A stretch of DNA of 64,000 nt from Liquidambar formosana (GCA_039720395.1 CM077833.1:19157133-19221132), one strand, 5' to 3'. Positions 1 through 13,810 are shown, numbered from the stretch's first letter. Numbers and translations are program-made. Notes: generated by a model not told the origin, from the letters alone.

Positions 1-2677
1 AGATTCACAACGGCGGCAGGTTAGTCAAAGGTTCCAGTGCTTCAATAATTTATGTGCGCTTAAGAAATTAATTATTGCAGACGCTAAGTCGACTATTGGT
101 TCATGTTGTATCATGCAGGAAGTTTGGAAGGTTTCAACCACTGCTGGTTCAAAACGTGTAAAGAAAGGCTCTTCAATCCATGAAGGTTCCACATCAAGCA
201 GTCATCCAACAAAAGAATCTGAGGTTTTATCCAAATCAAGTGCCTCTGCAGCACCCTTCACTTCTGGTACTAGTCAGTCTTCTGTTAATGCTGATTCTGC
301 CCAAGTGAGTTTCCAAAGTTGCTTTTACACAGTATGATTCTGTCTGAATTTATTTGATGACCCTAGTGCGGTAGGGAAAAATCATTTGGTGCACAAGACA
401 ATTGACTAATGTGAAATTATCAATGTATGCTTTGATAGGCCTCTGTCTGGGCATGATTGCCAGATTTTTCCTATTATGTCATATACAAGGGGCAAATTGT
501 AGTTGATTATAACCTTCTCTGATGATAACTGTATATTGACACTTTTTTTCCCTCAAAAATTTATTGGAACATGCGTGCAGGTGTCAAAGTTGCAAAACCT
601 AAAAGCAAATATCGTTTGTGGTTCAAACCCCGAGCTGAGAAGAACATCTTCTTTCGACCGAACATGGGAAGAGAATGTAGCAGAATCTGTGGCTAATGAA
701 CTTGTCTTACAGGTTCACTCTTCAAGTGTTTCTTCCTCAAAAAGTGGGCCCCTTGGTTCTATTGAGAAACACGATGAACCCTCTAGAAATAAATTGAAAG
801 ACCCCAAACCTGTCAAATCTGGTCGGTCATCTCATGAGGAAAAGAAGGTAGGAAAGTCGCATGATGAGAAAAGATCTAGGCCCCGAAAAATGATGGAGTT
901 TCACCATATTAAGATAAGTCAGGTTGGTTCAGTTCATGTGAAATCATAAGCTGCTGTTTCGTATCACGGTGATATTAGTATTTGGAGTAAAATGTTTATC
1001 ATCACATTGTTGTAGGTTGAGCTACTGGTTACTTATGAAGGATCAAGATTTGTTGTGAATGATCTGAAGTTGCTGATGGATACATTTGACCGTGATAAAT
1101 TCACCGGGACTTGGAGGAGACTATTCTCGCGAGTTAAGAAACATATCATCTGGGGAGTCTTAAAGTCTGTGACAGGAATGCAGGTAAGTAATCTGCATTG
1201 ATATCCCTTTTGATCTTTACTTAAATGTAAACATTATCTACTCCAACCTGCTACATTTGCAAATATCGAGCTGTTGGGATTTGTTTCCATTAAGGGGAGC
1301 AGTGTTAATCAACTTGTTCTTCCATTTTTTATTTTTCATTTTTAAATTTTTGATAGGCAACAGAATATCTTTCATTAATGAAAATAAATTATAAGGAGTC
1401 CTACAAGAAAAGAAAAAAATAAAAGCAAACAGGAAGCACAAAAAGGATACTCTAAACGCCACAAATAGTCCTCCAATTAACTTGTCCTTCCATTGCAAAT
1501 TAGTCTGCGTGAATTTTAGTCTCCAATTGGCTGGGTTATAGCATAAAGATTATAAAGCTTTACCTACTCATCCTTTGTCTTCATGCTATATTTTGAGCTA
1601 GTAAACTTGCAATTATGAGGGTTCTCTTCCCATTTGACTAACTAATCGTATAAGATTTTGGAATGTTTAGACCTGACTGTCATGCGAAATTACGTTTTCA
1701 TAGAATGTCTACCAATTGATCCCACTTGCATTTTTTTCCTCCGTTAATGTGCAGGGTAAGAAGTTCAAAGATAAAGCACATAGTCAAAGGGAACCAAGTG
1801 GAACTGGAGTTCCTGATAGCGATCTTAATTTCAGTGACAATGAAGGAGGTCAGGCGGGGAAATCTGATCAATATCCAATATCCTGGCTTAAGCGTCCTAG
1901 TGATGGAGCTGGTGATGGATTTGTCACCTCCATAAGGGGCCTTTTCAATACTCAACGTCGCAAGGCCAAGGCATTTGTGCTGCGGACTATGAGGGGTGAA
2001 GCAGAGAATGAGTTCCATGGCGAGTGGAGTGAAAGTGATGTAGAGTTTTCTCCCTTCGCTAGGCAGCTCACCATAACAAAAGCTAAGAGGCTAATTAGGC
2101 GGCACACAAAAAAATTCCGGTCTAGAGGGCAGAAAGGTTTGTGGGATATGCTTTTCTTCCATTTTGGTGATACATACTATAGATCTTTTTGTGAATGTCG
2201 ACGCTATCCTTTGGTTGACAAGGACCTTGGACCTCATAATCACTGTGTGCCACTATTACATGAACTGTAATCATAGGCTGTGTTTAAATTCCCTGGAGAT
2301 GATCTCTTTAAAGAAAAATGCAAAGAATGCCATTGCATTCACCCTCAGAGATGTCTTTTACACTTGTCAGTGATGTTGTCATTAAAATATCTTGACCTGA
2401 TTATTTTACTAAACTTCAACTGAAGCAGATGGGGGTACATGCCCGTCCTCGCTTTGCACCAATTGGTGTTTTATTTCAAAGTCGTTTGGATTTTGAAGTA
2501 TATAGGACTTGGAGGATTTCGATTCAGTCTGGATAACTTTTTGAGACTGACCTTCAATTTATATCAGGTTCATCTTCTCAACAGAGAGAATCACTTCCGT
2601 CATCGCCGAGGGAGACCACACCGTTTGAAAGTGATTCTTCAAGTGGAACCTCACCGTATGAGGACTTCAATGAGTAG
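1..2677 (+). CDS. SAB: SABRE C-terminal exons (partial, 5' end outside window)
   Basis: Last six exons of a SABRE/KIP-family gene: 1-19, 81-304, 581-922, 1016-1183, 1755-2136 and 2568-2677. All introns are GT-AG and the phases close exactly, leaving 414 residues and a TAG stop. SABRE is a very large (about 2,600 aa) protein of the Fmp27/Hobbit bridge-like lipid-transfer family, needed in plants for oriented cell expansion; this is a known family role, not visible here. Seen in sequence: a Ser/Lys-rich low-complexity stretch in exons 2-3, a conserved block in exon 4 (ELLVTYEGSRFVVNDLKLLM), then in exon 5 the signature FHGEWSESDVEFSPFARQL followed by the basic segment ITKAKRLIRRHTKKFRSRG, and an acidic Ser-rich end SPYEDFNE. 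Intron 1 is only 61 bp. No in-frame stop or frameshift is visible, so this part looks functional. The first 19 bases are placed by phase only. Confidence 0.92.
1335..1470 (-). mobile_element. L1-type LINE 3' tail in SABRE intron
   Basis: Inside the 1184-1754 intron, a T-rich run is followed by ttttgataggcaacagaata and an A-rich stretch. On the minus strand this reads as the end of a plant L1 element (attaatgaaagatattctg then ctatcaaaaa). Comparable tails occur near 58866, 60464 and 60690. No coding part remains. Confidence 0.4.
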
Positions 2678-4856
2678 AGGCATCCTTAGTCATCAAGTGG
2701 AGTTCTTCATAGGCTTTGCGCGGACCACACTGCATCGGGTCCATACCAGCCACCATTTGACTGAGTGGTACAGAGATGAGGTGATTCTTATTTATTTGGC
2801 CCTGTAGTGACTACCTTGGATGAAGACTCGGAAGATTAAGATTCAAGATGTTTCGAGTTTCTTCAAAATAAGAGCTGGTCGAGTGACAGCTTGCATGGAA
2901 AATCAAGATATGTCTTAGTAATGATCTACTATGAACATCTGGGTTGAGCCCTCCGTGTTTCCTTTACAAGGCCTTAACCTTTTTTCCCTTTTAGGCCGAA
3001 TGGAGGAGCTACCTTCTGCTTCAAATGCCTTGTTTATTTGTATGCTTTGTAGTTTTTGGTAGAAGGAAATATATGGGCTCCTAGAATTTCATAATATTGT
3101 ACATACATTCAAATATATATTGGGGCAATTAAATAAAAGTAAGAAGTGAGCCTCTCTCTCTCTCTCTCTCTTTGTGCCAGTGTGCGTGTGTGTGTGTGCA
3201 TGCATGCATGCGAATAATAGTCTGCCTGGCATGGGTTTCTTCCAGGCTAGAACAATCTAAATCCTTTTAATGGCCACGGGTCTGATCTTGATGCTCTATT
3301 CGGCCTGATGTTCTCTGAAAATATCCAAGGGTTTCTATTTATGGCCCGAGGAACAGCTCTTGAGTTTTTTCTTATGGGCTGTATGGATCTGATCATGAAG
3401 CTCATTTTGCTCCGTATTTTATATAGAGCAGAAAGTTTCTTCTTCTTCACTGCGCGCGATGGGAAGAAATGAAGAAACTGGAGGTATCCTCTTTGTCACT
3501 ACTAATAAAAATGTATTAATGGTTGGTTCTCCCATTTTATACTCTCTACATGCTTGTTCAACTGCCGTTTCTCACCTTTTCAACTTTTTTTTTTTTTTTT
3601 TTTTTTTTGGGTGCGACTGTCACCTTTCTTGTTACTCCTCGGCCTCACCCCATATTATGTATATGGTAATTTTTTTTTCTTTTTCTCCAGTTTTATTTAG
3701 GCAGTAAAGGGCGTGGGCCCACAGTTTCAGGGCAGACTAAAGCGAAAAGGCAAATCAATTTGAATTGCGCTCTTCTTAGGAGACCAATGATCTGAGTTCC
3801 AGGCAAGAGAAAGCAATTAATGATTCCACACTCAACCATTGTATGAGATCGTGGACAGTTTAAATTAAAAGTTGAAATAATTGCTATTGAAATGACCAAA
3901 ATAATTTCAAGAGGCAACTTTTTCAACTTCTAATTTGAACCATCCATGAACTCTATTCATCCGACGGTGCTCAACACTTCAACATAGTAGTGAGTTTTGA
4001 GCACCTCAATAGAATATGCTAAAAAAAATACTTACGACTGATATCAAGTCACTTTTTTACTTTACATTCTCATTTTATCTCACTTCCATTACCTCATCGT
4101 TGTCATAGGATTCCAACTACCAGGGGCATATATTTCTTTAAATAAATAAATAAAAAAATAAAAAATAAAAAACACCTGACAAACTGAAAGCTAAGCTGAG
4201 CAATGTCCTATCACCCAAAATAAATAAATAAATAAATAAATAAAACCTGCCAGACACGCAGGTGCAACAAGGGCTCAGCCGCATATTCACTGTAACCATA
4301 AGCACGGGTCAGCCACTTATTCTAATTGTGACAACTGACAAACTGAACCGAGCGTCAATATATTGAGATACACCAACTTAGGGTCAATCACTAAATCATC
4401 TAATCAAGCCAATTACAAACTGCCTAATCCTTCTAGCAGCATAAAATTAATTTTAATCACAAGCACATTTATTCCCGCGCGGTATAAACATGTTAAAAAT
4501 TGAAATAGTAGATTATCAATAAAATGCCATCAGAATAGAGCCCTAGCAAAGAAAATCACATATTATAATGGTAAAAGCACACGTGCATATCTCCGAACAA
4601 CTCATACACAAACAAGATCCCACCACTTTTTATCAACATCAACCATCGCCAGAAAATCTAATTGTCAGTTGGAAACCAGCAGTGTGCGTCTTTCTCCAGT
4701 GGACGATGGTTGCACTTATCATGGGCTCATGGCTGTCTGGAATTTATAGCAACTCGCAACTCACTAATTGCCCCTCCTTATGAGGTAATCAGTAACTTTT
4801 GACTTTACGTAGCATGAGGACATGAGAGAAGCTAAAAATGACGATATAAGCCAAAA
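2678..4856. other. Spacer between convergent SABRE and GATA gene
   Basis: This holds the SABRE 3' flank and, on the other strand, the 3' flank of the first GATA gene. A possible SABRE polyadenylation signal (aataaa) lies near 3132. The rest is AT-rich with a T22-like tract near 3587-3608, AAAT-rich tracts at 4138-4165 and 4217-4243, and no supported gene. Confidence 0.6.
3151..3212. repeat. Compound microsatellite (TC)n-(TG)n-(CATG)n
   Basis: About ten TC units are followed after a short gap by TG units and then CATG units. It sits in the SABRE 3' flank, about 470 bp past the stop. Confidence 0.9.
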
Positions 4857-7674
4857 CTAATCAAAGCCAGCAGGAAGGTCAATTTCCGTCTCTGAAGCAT
4901 TAGAAAGCTCAACTAGAGATTCCTGCAGATCCCAAAACTTTAAAATGAGAGGAATTGTAGATCACTTTAAAAAGCCTCACTCGTACTACGAAGACTCACT
5001 AGAATCACTGGTAAGTGGAAAATATTGTACAAGTTACAGGATTTTAAAGCAACTCTCCTTTAAGTAGGAGTGGTCCGTAACTAACACCTCAATACATTTA
5101 TATATACATACGTCATAATTATTTGCTTTCAAGTGGAATATACTGCAGCATTTTCGTATCAGGGCACAAGACTGTTGAAAACAAAAACCAAAAGTAACAG
5201 TCTAGAAACAACTATGGACTACAACCATGCCAATTAGTCAATATTTGATAAATATATGATACCTGCTCATCAAGATTGGAGGAAGTATGGACAATTCCCA
5301 TGGGCAAAGTGTCTGTAAGATCTTCCGCAGTTTCGTGCAAATCCTGCACAGCATTAAAATGTGAACAACCACATAAAGAAACAGGTTGCCAATCAGGCAG
5401 CAAACAACGATCTCTGTTATGGGTCATTTCAAAAGAAAAAATAGCATTGACATTGACACTAACAAGATAAACATCTTCTCTTTGTGTAACCTAATGGCTA
5501 GAATATTATCATGGTTGATTAAAATAAAATATAAAATATTAATTGTGTTATTCTGATATTCAGTTAATTTACTCCCTACATCGAATTTTGACCTATGATA
5601 CTATTTATTTTTTATAACAAGGAAGCCCCTCCGGCAAACCTCAGGCCCACGTAAGACCCCACAGCCCACATGGACCAAGTAAGACCAAGGCCCATGAGAA
5701 CCATGGAAACCTTGTTTGAGTGGCCCCAAGGGGTTAACAAGAGTTGAACTCAATACCTCTACTCCATGAGGTGTGGTCCCTTACCAACTGAGCTACCCTT
5801 GGGGTTGCTACTTATTGTGAGAGTCCTGATGAATTATCTATACAACCATATAACCACACAGCGCAAACAAGCATGACGCTATTTATTCACCGAAAAGGAG
5901 ACATGCTCTATACAGAGAACTCCCAATATTCTCTGCTATTTCCAGTCTCCTGACTGTAACATTGTATTTAGGTGAACAAATTGGTACAAGATATCTTTAC
6001 TCTCATTGATGCATAAGCCAAAATTTAACCCATTGGTAATATGAAAAAAAGCAGCAATGTAGCAAACCAAAAAATACATGTAATCCACAAACATGAAGAA
6101 TGGTCCAAACAGAGTGAAAGTTTAAGCCATGATTCTTCATCTTATATGCCAATAGGCAAGTTAAAGTGACCAGATTCCAAATTTTAAGGCTTCATATCTT
6201 CCAAGTAAATTCATTAGCGCATTTTAATGCAAGTGCAAAAATTGAAACATGACACGATGAATATTTAAATAAATAAATTTGTATCAGCCAAGTAAATTCA
6301 TTAGCTTATTTTGATGCAAGTGCAAAAATTTAAACATACTTCTTGATCTGGGTTGACGGAAGAATTATTAGTTCCTTCAGTTACAGCCTTAGAAGAATAT
6401 TCAGGTGTTCCCTGCATACACCATAAATTAAATTAGAATAATAACTTAAGCTTGTCCACTTCAGTCATAAACTGTTAATAACAGCTGAAAAGAAGTAATA
6501 CATGCTCATCCTGGTTGCCTGAGAAATTTTCCCCTTCTATAATAGAAGGCTTAATATCAATTGGGGTTTCCTGCAAATACCACGCAAATTTTGGGTGAAT
6601 CAATCACGCTACTAACACTACTACTGAGAAGAATAACAATATAAAAAATAATAATAATTTTATTCAAGAAGCACTAATATTTTTTAGCCACAGAGCCCTC
6701 TAATGCACAAGATTCCCCAACCCAGGTTAGATTTGGCAATCAAAAGTCAAGCCATGGAAAGAATGACATTTAGAAGACTAGGCGTCTAGGCCTACCATTT
6801 ACGAAGGCAGGGTAATGCACAGTATAATTCAACAGTATTAGATGGATAAAAAATGACTTGGTCACTTGGAAGAAAATACACCTATTGAAAACAAGGTGTG
6901 TTGCAACTCCTCCTTACAGTACATACCGGTTCAATTAGGTCCAAAGAAAGATTCCTCCCTCCCTTGGTGAGATCTCTTAATGTTCCCTGCATAGTCATTA
7001 AACTGCTGAGGGGAAATTACAAATCACTAATAAATAGATAGTTCAAGATAACAGCAACAACAAAAGAAGTTCAATCTGGAATTTAATGAAATCTATAAGA
7101 ACTGAAAGCATCCTCAGGTTCAAGAGCAAAGGAAGTTTCTGACATCCATGCACAAAAATAATAACTTCTTCAAGATTATAAAAACGAAGAACTACAAAAC
7201 ACTCGTTAGTGTATAAACGGATAACACAGGAAAAAGAAGCACTTTCACAATTAACACATAAAATGGCTAGAAAAAAGTCCCTATATATGTAGGCAGTATG
7301 CAAAAAGAGGGCGAAATGCTAAATCCATTATTTCTTTCTCTCGCTGCATTTCTGACATATTAGCGTCTATAAAACCTCAAACCAGCACAGGCAAACTGAT
7401 TCAAGTAGCCAATCAAGTCATTGAACAGACAAGAGCGCAACGCACACCAATTATCTTCTTCCCACAGACTCTGACCTATCAGCTAACTACAAACCAGCAT
7501 AGCAAACTGATTCAACGAAAGCCTCTTTTAGTGTGATGTGACATCCAATTAGCACCTAACTTTTATATTCAATGAGGCAAGATAGCAAGTTAAGTCCAAG
7601 ATATTGGAAGTTGGTTATTAAACCACCTCCTCTCTACATTAACCAGTTCTCTCTCTCTCCCTCTCTCCTCTTCC

Positions 7675-7705
<31 letters not shown>

Positions 7706-10700
7706 AACACCCCCCAAAACACCCCCACCAACACACAACTACACCTTACTTTACATGTTTTGTGTGAGAAGAAACCCACAATTATTACATATATGTGCAT
7801 AGTAAGCATAATAGCAGCAATATTTACATCCGCACATTTCCTCCAAAGCCAGCAAAAAGTACAATCTTAAGTCTTTATGCACTCAAAGTCATGCCAAACT
7901 TTTCAGTGAACAGAGTCACTTTAAACCATGGCATGCATATCATTGAAAACCATACAGAATCAAAATGTGATAACCAAAGTTACACGAACCTTGTTCGCCC
8001 ACATAAGCCCACAAGCATTACACAGAGTCCTTGGTCCAGCTGGACCACGACGCATTGCAGGAGTAGAATTCTCACTAACACCACAATGTTGACATCTCCG
8101 AACACTGGGAAACATCACAGAAACTAACATAAATAAAAACAAGTACAGTGTCACATGAAAAGCTTCACCCAAGACTATTCATCCTGAGAAATGTTTCTAT
8201 ATGCTGAAATCAATCATGCCAGAGTTAGCTTGGAACTCACACAGTTACTGCACGAGGGTTGCCATCTCCTTGATGGCCGCTCTGTGTGGAATCCCAATTT
8301 GAACCACCCGAACGTTCTTTTACGGATGCAAACTGACCATTCTTACGGTGCATCCTGGCAGGATAACAAATACATAAACCCTTAACTCCAACACCACGTC
8401 TACTGAACTAACAAAATATGTCGAATGTTCAAACTAAAGTTTCTTCTGCATTGATTGTAATCAAGGTTTTAGATGACACCTGAAAAAAGAACGAAATAAC
8501 ATGGGGCTTCTAAATTGCTACCCCTATGTTTTAGTGAATTTGCATGTATCTTCCCTGAAAAATGGAAATATTGATGCAAAATTTTCTATTCGTTTCTTGA
8601 GAAAGATTCTGTCTTTCTTGTTCTTCAAGTGTTGAAGACAATATAAAAGATGATATGCATGGTGTACATGATCCAATGCAGTCCAGCAAAATAGACGAAA
8701 TTCAAGTTGGTTAGTACACACGCACAATTACTTTCAGATGCATTCCTTGTTGCAACAATGTTTTCAAATGTTCAAATGTCTCACTGTCATATTGTGACAG
8801 AAAATAAAATAAGATTTCTAAAAAACAAACATAACTGATGTATTGCCATTTGCAAAGATCTAATTCTTAATGGGCCTAACAGAAGCAATAAACCAAAATT
8901 TCCCTACACTAAGGGTATATTACCAAACTCGATAAAAAAATATTCCAAACTCAATCCACGTATCCAACTTAGCCACCAGCTATCAACAAGGGAAAATGCA
9001 TAATTTCCAATCATGATATTTGGCACAAAGAAGCTCCTAGGAGGCACCCCATACCCCGTACCTGTGCCCCTATGGAAATTAATCCAATTCTGATATGACA
9101 ATTGTCCACTGTGTTGAGTGTTGACGGTTGATTGTTAAGCGGGCATGCTTTGGAAATTAGTATAAAATGCTAAAAATAACAAGAATACATTTTAACTAAT
9201 TCTGTGCAGAATTTTCAAAGCTAGAGTTTAATTTTATTTTACACAGTACAAGACAGAAAGTCTATTTCATGAGAACCAAAAATTTAAAATCATAAAGACA
9301 ACTACAAGGATAGAGAAGGGGTGGCGGAGGTCATTTGTATCGTTCTTGAGTTCCTTTTTTCCTATCCCTTTTTTTTTTTTTTTTTTTTGGTTGGGTGGCT
9401 AAGGTTGTTTTGGGTGGTTGTTGTGTTGCGGTTCTTTTGCTGCTCTGTCCTTTGAAGGAAATCTCTTCCTCCTCCATGTATTTTTCCTTTTGTGATTAAT
9501 ACAAAGTTGTTTCTTATAAATAAATTAAAAAAACAAAAACTATGAGGATAGATTAGTAAACTAATTTTCATAACTTGCCCTCACAAACACACTTACATTC
9601 TAGCCTTTAAGTACATGACAAAAGCTCATTTTCAAACCCCAAATAACAATTAGTTTATCCTAGGAAACTAATTCTCATAACTTGTATCTTACCTCTGAGC
9701 AACTTCTTTTCGCACAGTGTACCTAATTTTCTTGTCAAAGCATCTCTCCTTCCGTTTTTCGCGGAACCTAACCAGGGAGGCTATTCTTCGCGAAAGATTT
9801 GAGCGCTTTGGGTTGTCACCAGCACCCTAGAGAATATTGCAGATAGAACAACATAAATACAGAAGATGAAAATAAATACTAATTGCTCTCAATAGAATTG
9901 ACTTCTGAATTACCCTGTTATTTTGATCAAAAGGAACTTCCATGGTGGGTACACCAGTAGGTATATCACGCCCTCCCAACAGCAAGAGCACCGCTTGAAC
10001 CTGTTATGTGGAACCCGAACACATTATGGAACGCTTCAAGATAAAGATACTCCAAAATAACAAACACATCTAAAGCAGTGGACTAGTAATTTGACCAGTT
10101 GAGAAGAAAATAAAATTGAGGAAAAGAACCAACATGACAAAAGAACACAAAAACTTGATGTTAAGTGTAAATATCCAAATAATAATGGGATACTATCCAT
10201 CTTGATACCAAGACACTAGCGTGATTCCAACACATAATAGAGATTTCTTTTTTCAAAATGAACTTTAATAAGAGAAGTAAGATGACCATAACAAGAGATG
10301 ATGATTATAGACACTTTACCCCAACCGGCTACAATCACCTACCCTTACTATTTTTGCATCTAATTGGCTGATAACCAAAAACAAATCTAAATCAGTTACT
10401 CTCAGAGATTACGATCATCCCCACTCCTCAAACTGACAAATGACATATTTTAATCAGATCCATATTCCAAGTAACAATATAATGTTTTGTCATCCAGACT
10501 ACATACATTTGAAAGTTTTAGGGTGCTCATGTTTGAGAGCATAAATTAATAATTACAGCATAGGTACATGTCAGAATCACATCACTTCTATTTCAACCAA
10601 GTTTTATAAGTCAAAAAGTGTTCCCAAGGCTTCTACAGTCCAGAATCCCATTACTTTACTTCGAACTAAACTCTCTAGGTCAAAACATGCGCATAAAGCT

Positions 10701-11696
10701 TCCTTTTTTCTTTACTTAATCAAACAAGTTACAAAATTAACTATTCAATGAGCCCAAAAATGTATAATATGCATGTGTTTTAACAAATTTATGAGTAAAA
10801 TGCAAATGAGTTATCAGCAAATAACAGGATCCCAACATTTTATCCCCTCCCTCTCCTCCCCCCCCTCCTCTCTCTCTCTGGCGGGGTCACCCATTGCCAA
10901 GAAAAAAGAAGCAAAAAATCAGCAGCATTCCTACCTTATATTTGAGTTTTCAATTTAATAATTGATAATTTTTCAAAAATCCAATGGTGAAGGAAGTTCT
11001 TACTTAGTTACTTCTAGAAACCTACAGCAGTTGTCTTCCAAAAGAAGTGACCATTTCACTAGTTTTGAAGGTAACTTTTGAGTCTCATTTTGTTTTAGCC
11101 TAATTTGACACTATGTCATCTTGCACTTCACTCTATTAAGTGACCCTGTTCAAATGAGAAATGAATTGTAAATTCTTGTCGATATAATTCTGACGAACTA
11201 AATGCTAGTTGTAAGACTTGTTATCATTACTCATTTTGGGGAACAAGCAAGGTCGCCTTATCAATTCAAGAAATCACTCTGCCTTAAATTACATAATTTA
11301 GGTGCATCACAATTTACACAAAAGTGAAAATTTAAAACTTAAAATTTATATATTTATTTTAAAAAAAAATTTTAAAAAGACCTCCAAACCATTTCCTTTT
11401 TTTTTTTCCCCAACCCAACTCCTGGGGGAGGTGGGGAATTGCCGCCCAAAGGTCATTTACAATGACACCCTCTCCAACATGACAATATTTCATAGAGACA
11501 GCCAGACAGGTCGCACCTTATTTCCTTAAGTGCTTATTTCTCTCACAATTTAAAGCATGCCAACAATTATGGAATCTGAAATACAGCAAGAATGAATAGT
11601 TGGTATCACACTGCTGTGCATATGTAGAAGTTTCAAACTATAATTTTTATCCTTCTTTTTTTATATTCTACTTACCAAATTTATAGAAGCACTGAG

Positions 11697-11744
<48 letters not shown>

Positions 11745-12310
11745 CATCAACAACAGACATAGTACAATTCTGATTTCATTACAGTTATATCTACAGTAAC
11801 AAACGAATATACTATTCACCCATAAAAAAACAAACGAATATACGAAAAGTCATAAATATAAAAATATAACCATATATAACAACCCCCACCCCCTCCCAAA
11901 AAAAAAAAAAAAAAAACAAAAACTGAGTAAACATATTGTAATTTCAATTCAAAGAAAAAAAAAAGGTAGAAAAAATAATAGCAAAAATGATAACAAAATT
12001 AAGGAAGCGTTGCCATTGAAGATTCACATATGCGTACCTTTTCAGGCGTAACAGCAGGGAAGACATAAACCTCCCCTTCGAACGAGAGAGTGAGCTCACT
12101 CGTCCGGGACGCCACAACAACTCCCGCATGATTCATAGGATTCACAGAATTCATTTGAGCTCCGTCTGCATCGTCCATCGCATCATCACCACCACCACCA
12201 CCATCAACGCCGTCTTCGTACTCTCCGTCGTCCTCGTCGTCGATCTGAATAGGGATATGCATGTGTTGATCGTAGGGACGAGCCTGCAGAGGTAATGGAT
12301 TCGCATCCAT
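4857..12310 (-). CDS. GATA zinc-finger factor with TIFY and CCT domains (copy A)
   Basis: Ten exons, in order of translation: 12310-12038, 10000-9914, 9826-9693, 8354-8241, 8104-7990, 6986-6927, 6570-6502, 6411-6340, 5343-5263, 4922-4857. They give 1071 bp and 356 aa ending LPAGFD. The family (ZIM/ZML, Arabidopsis GATA24/25/28) are nuclear transcription factors binding GATA or related motifs. Seen: acidic and poly-Gly N-terminus (about 21-50); TIFY core [11 protein letters not shown] (74-84) leading into [14 protein letters not shown] domain about 134-176 with [20 protein letters not shown]; a C-x2-C-x20-C-x2-C finger (207-234, loop 20) with [14 protein letters not shown]. The long C-terminal tail is Asp/Glu-rich. 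The start at 12310 (MDANPLP) matches the family; an in-frame ATG at 12367 would add 19 residues. It lies about 4.1 kb downstream of paralogue copy B in the same orientation. Closest type is GATA24/25-like; the exact orthologue is uncertain. Confidence 0.93.
5610..5807 (-). mobile_element. tRNA-derived SINE in intron of GATA copy A
   Basis: On the minus strand the head resembles a tRNA gene: A-box GGTAGCTCAGTTGG followed about 35 bp later by a B-box-like GAGTTCAACTC, then a tRNA-unrelated body and a short A/T-rich tail. It is bounded by near-identical 9-bp direct repeats, ctatttatt (5601-5609) and ctacttatt (5808-5816), as expected for target-primed insertion. It is not a functional tRNA: the acceptor and anticodon arms do not fold. 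Confidence 0.75.
7671..7707. repeat. Poly-C/poly-A tract
   Basis: A run of about 20 C followed by about 11 A, in the intron between exons 5 and 6 of GATA copy A. The true length is likely unreliable in any assembly. Confidence 0.85.
11700..11742. repeat. (TA)n microsatellite
   Basis: About 21 TA dinucleotides in the first intron of GATA copy A. Confidence 0.95.
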
Positions 12311-12418
12311 TGAAGAAAGTCGACGACCACCACCAGCACCTGATAACCAATCCCCAATACCAATCACAATCGAAACCGAAAACCTAACCCCTGTTCCATT
12401 GAAGAAGCAACATCACAC

Positions 12419-12442
12419 AAACCCTAACCCTAACCCTAACCC
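12419..12442. promoter_or_regulatory. Telo-box / short telomeric repeat upstream of GATA copy A
   Basis: Four consecutive plant telomere-type units (AAACCCTAA then CCCTAA repeats) lie about 110 bp before the start codon, in the presumed 5' UTR or proximal promoter. Telo-boxes are known near the start of growth-related plant genes and as Polycomb-recruiting motifs. A shorter copy sits at the matching place in GATA copy B. Confidence 0.6.
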
Positions 12443-12634
12443 CTAGATTGATGAACAAAGTAGTAGAAGAAGAAGAAGACAAGGGATGAGAAAACTACCC
12501 TGAAATAGCTAAGATTTGCAGGGTGTGCCCCTGTGTTTCCTTGAAGAGACTCAAATTAAGTAAATTTATTTTTCTTTCGTTTTATTTTTATTTTTATTTT
12601 GAATGGTAATGTGTCGAAATGTCGAGGAATTACT

Positions 12635-12655
12635 ATTTATATAAATAATAATAAT
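12635..12655 (-). promoter_or_regulatory. Possible TATA box of GATA copy A
   Basis: The minus strand reads ATTTATATAAATAGTAA here, a good plant TATA match about 330 bp before the start codon, which would allow a 5' UTR of roughly 300 bp. Inferred by position only; the region is AT-rich. Confidence 0.35.
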
Positions 12656-13810
12656 GAGATAATGTTTTAATGGTGCGTGGGAGTATAACATTAGGTGGTG
12701 TGTGCGTCTAGTGACCGTCTGATTTTGATGGGTGGAGGGTGATTGGGAGTGGGACCCATGATGGGAAATGGTTCACATGGGGTGCGTTTATGTGATAAGG
12801 TTTGTAAAATGACTGGATGTGTGTGAGGCGCATGGTGGACGGTACTGAAAGAAGATCAAACGGTTCGTGAACGACTACAGGCGTGGAGCAGAGGCAATTA
12901 TGGAGTTTGGGATTTCGAAACCGGTCGAGGAATTTTGGGAAGATTACTAAATTGGGATGATGTGCCCGTATTAGGGTAGTTGAAGCTTTGAAACGACGGG
13001 GTTTTAGGCATCTAGATAACTTTATTATAGGCGATGGCCAATAACCATATGGACCACGGAGTTGCCGAGTTGGGCATGAAATAAAGCAGGGTTGACCGTT
13101 TATTGATCAAGGTAAGATGTATAGAAATGGAGATGCTGAAAGATAAAAAGTATATAGTTTACTAACTCATATGGTAAAGAGTCAGCGATTTAAGCACGGT
13201 AAGTTTGAGTTTTCGTTTTTTCACTATTAGATATATAAATTTGTTAGTAGTTTATACAACACAGATGATTAATATGGATCTAATGACTTAAGATACCCTC
13301 TCTTAATCAAAAAAATAAATAAACAAATAAATAAATAAATAAGAATTATAGTTAATTATTTGAGGTAGGACACTTGGTGTGTATGCTTCAAAAAGCATTG
13401 GAAGTTTTAAATTTGACCTTTTTTTCCATAAGACTAACCATCAATTTAATTTCTTAAAATATTTATCTCATACAAAATGGGTTGTGGTCATATTTGGATT
13501 CGAAGATTAGTTGGATTAAAGATTTTTATATTTCAGTAGCTAAAAAGAAATAGAGATATAATCAATTTTCCGTACTCATTTCTCCTTCCAAGTGCAACTT
13601 TCACAAACAAGGATACCCTTTGCTATTTGATACTATGATTTGTCCCCCACATAAATGTACATTAGAGCCTTAGAGGAGCAAATGGCTCAGTGGACAATAA
13701 TGGCACCATTATCCCCAATATTTTTTCGCTCCCCGCCAACAAAATACACGTAAATAAGCCTTTTTTTTTTTTTTTCCTCATTATAAGTAAAATCCCCTTT
13801 GGTAAACTTA

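Noticed and set aside
5740..5812. Possible functional tRNA gene on the minus strand
   Set aside because: Pol III boxes are present, but no cloverleaf can be drawn and target duplications mark it as a SINE.
12419..12442. Telomere or chromosome end
   Set aside because: Only four units, embedded in a gene 5' region with normal sequence on both sides.
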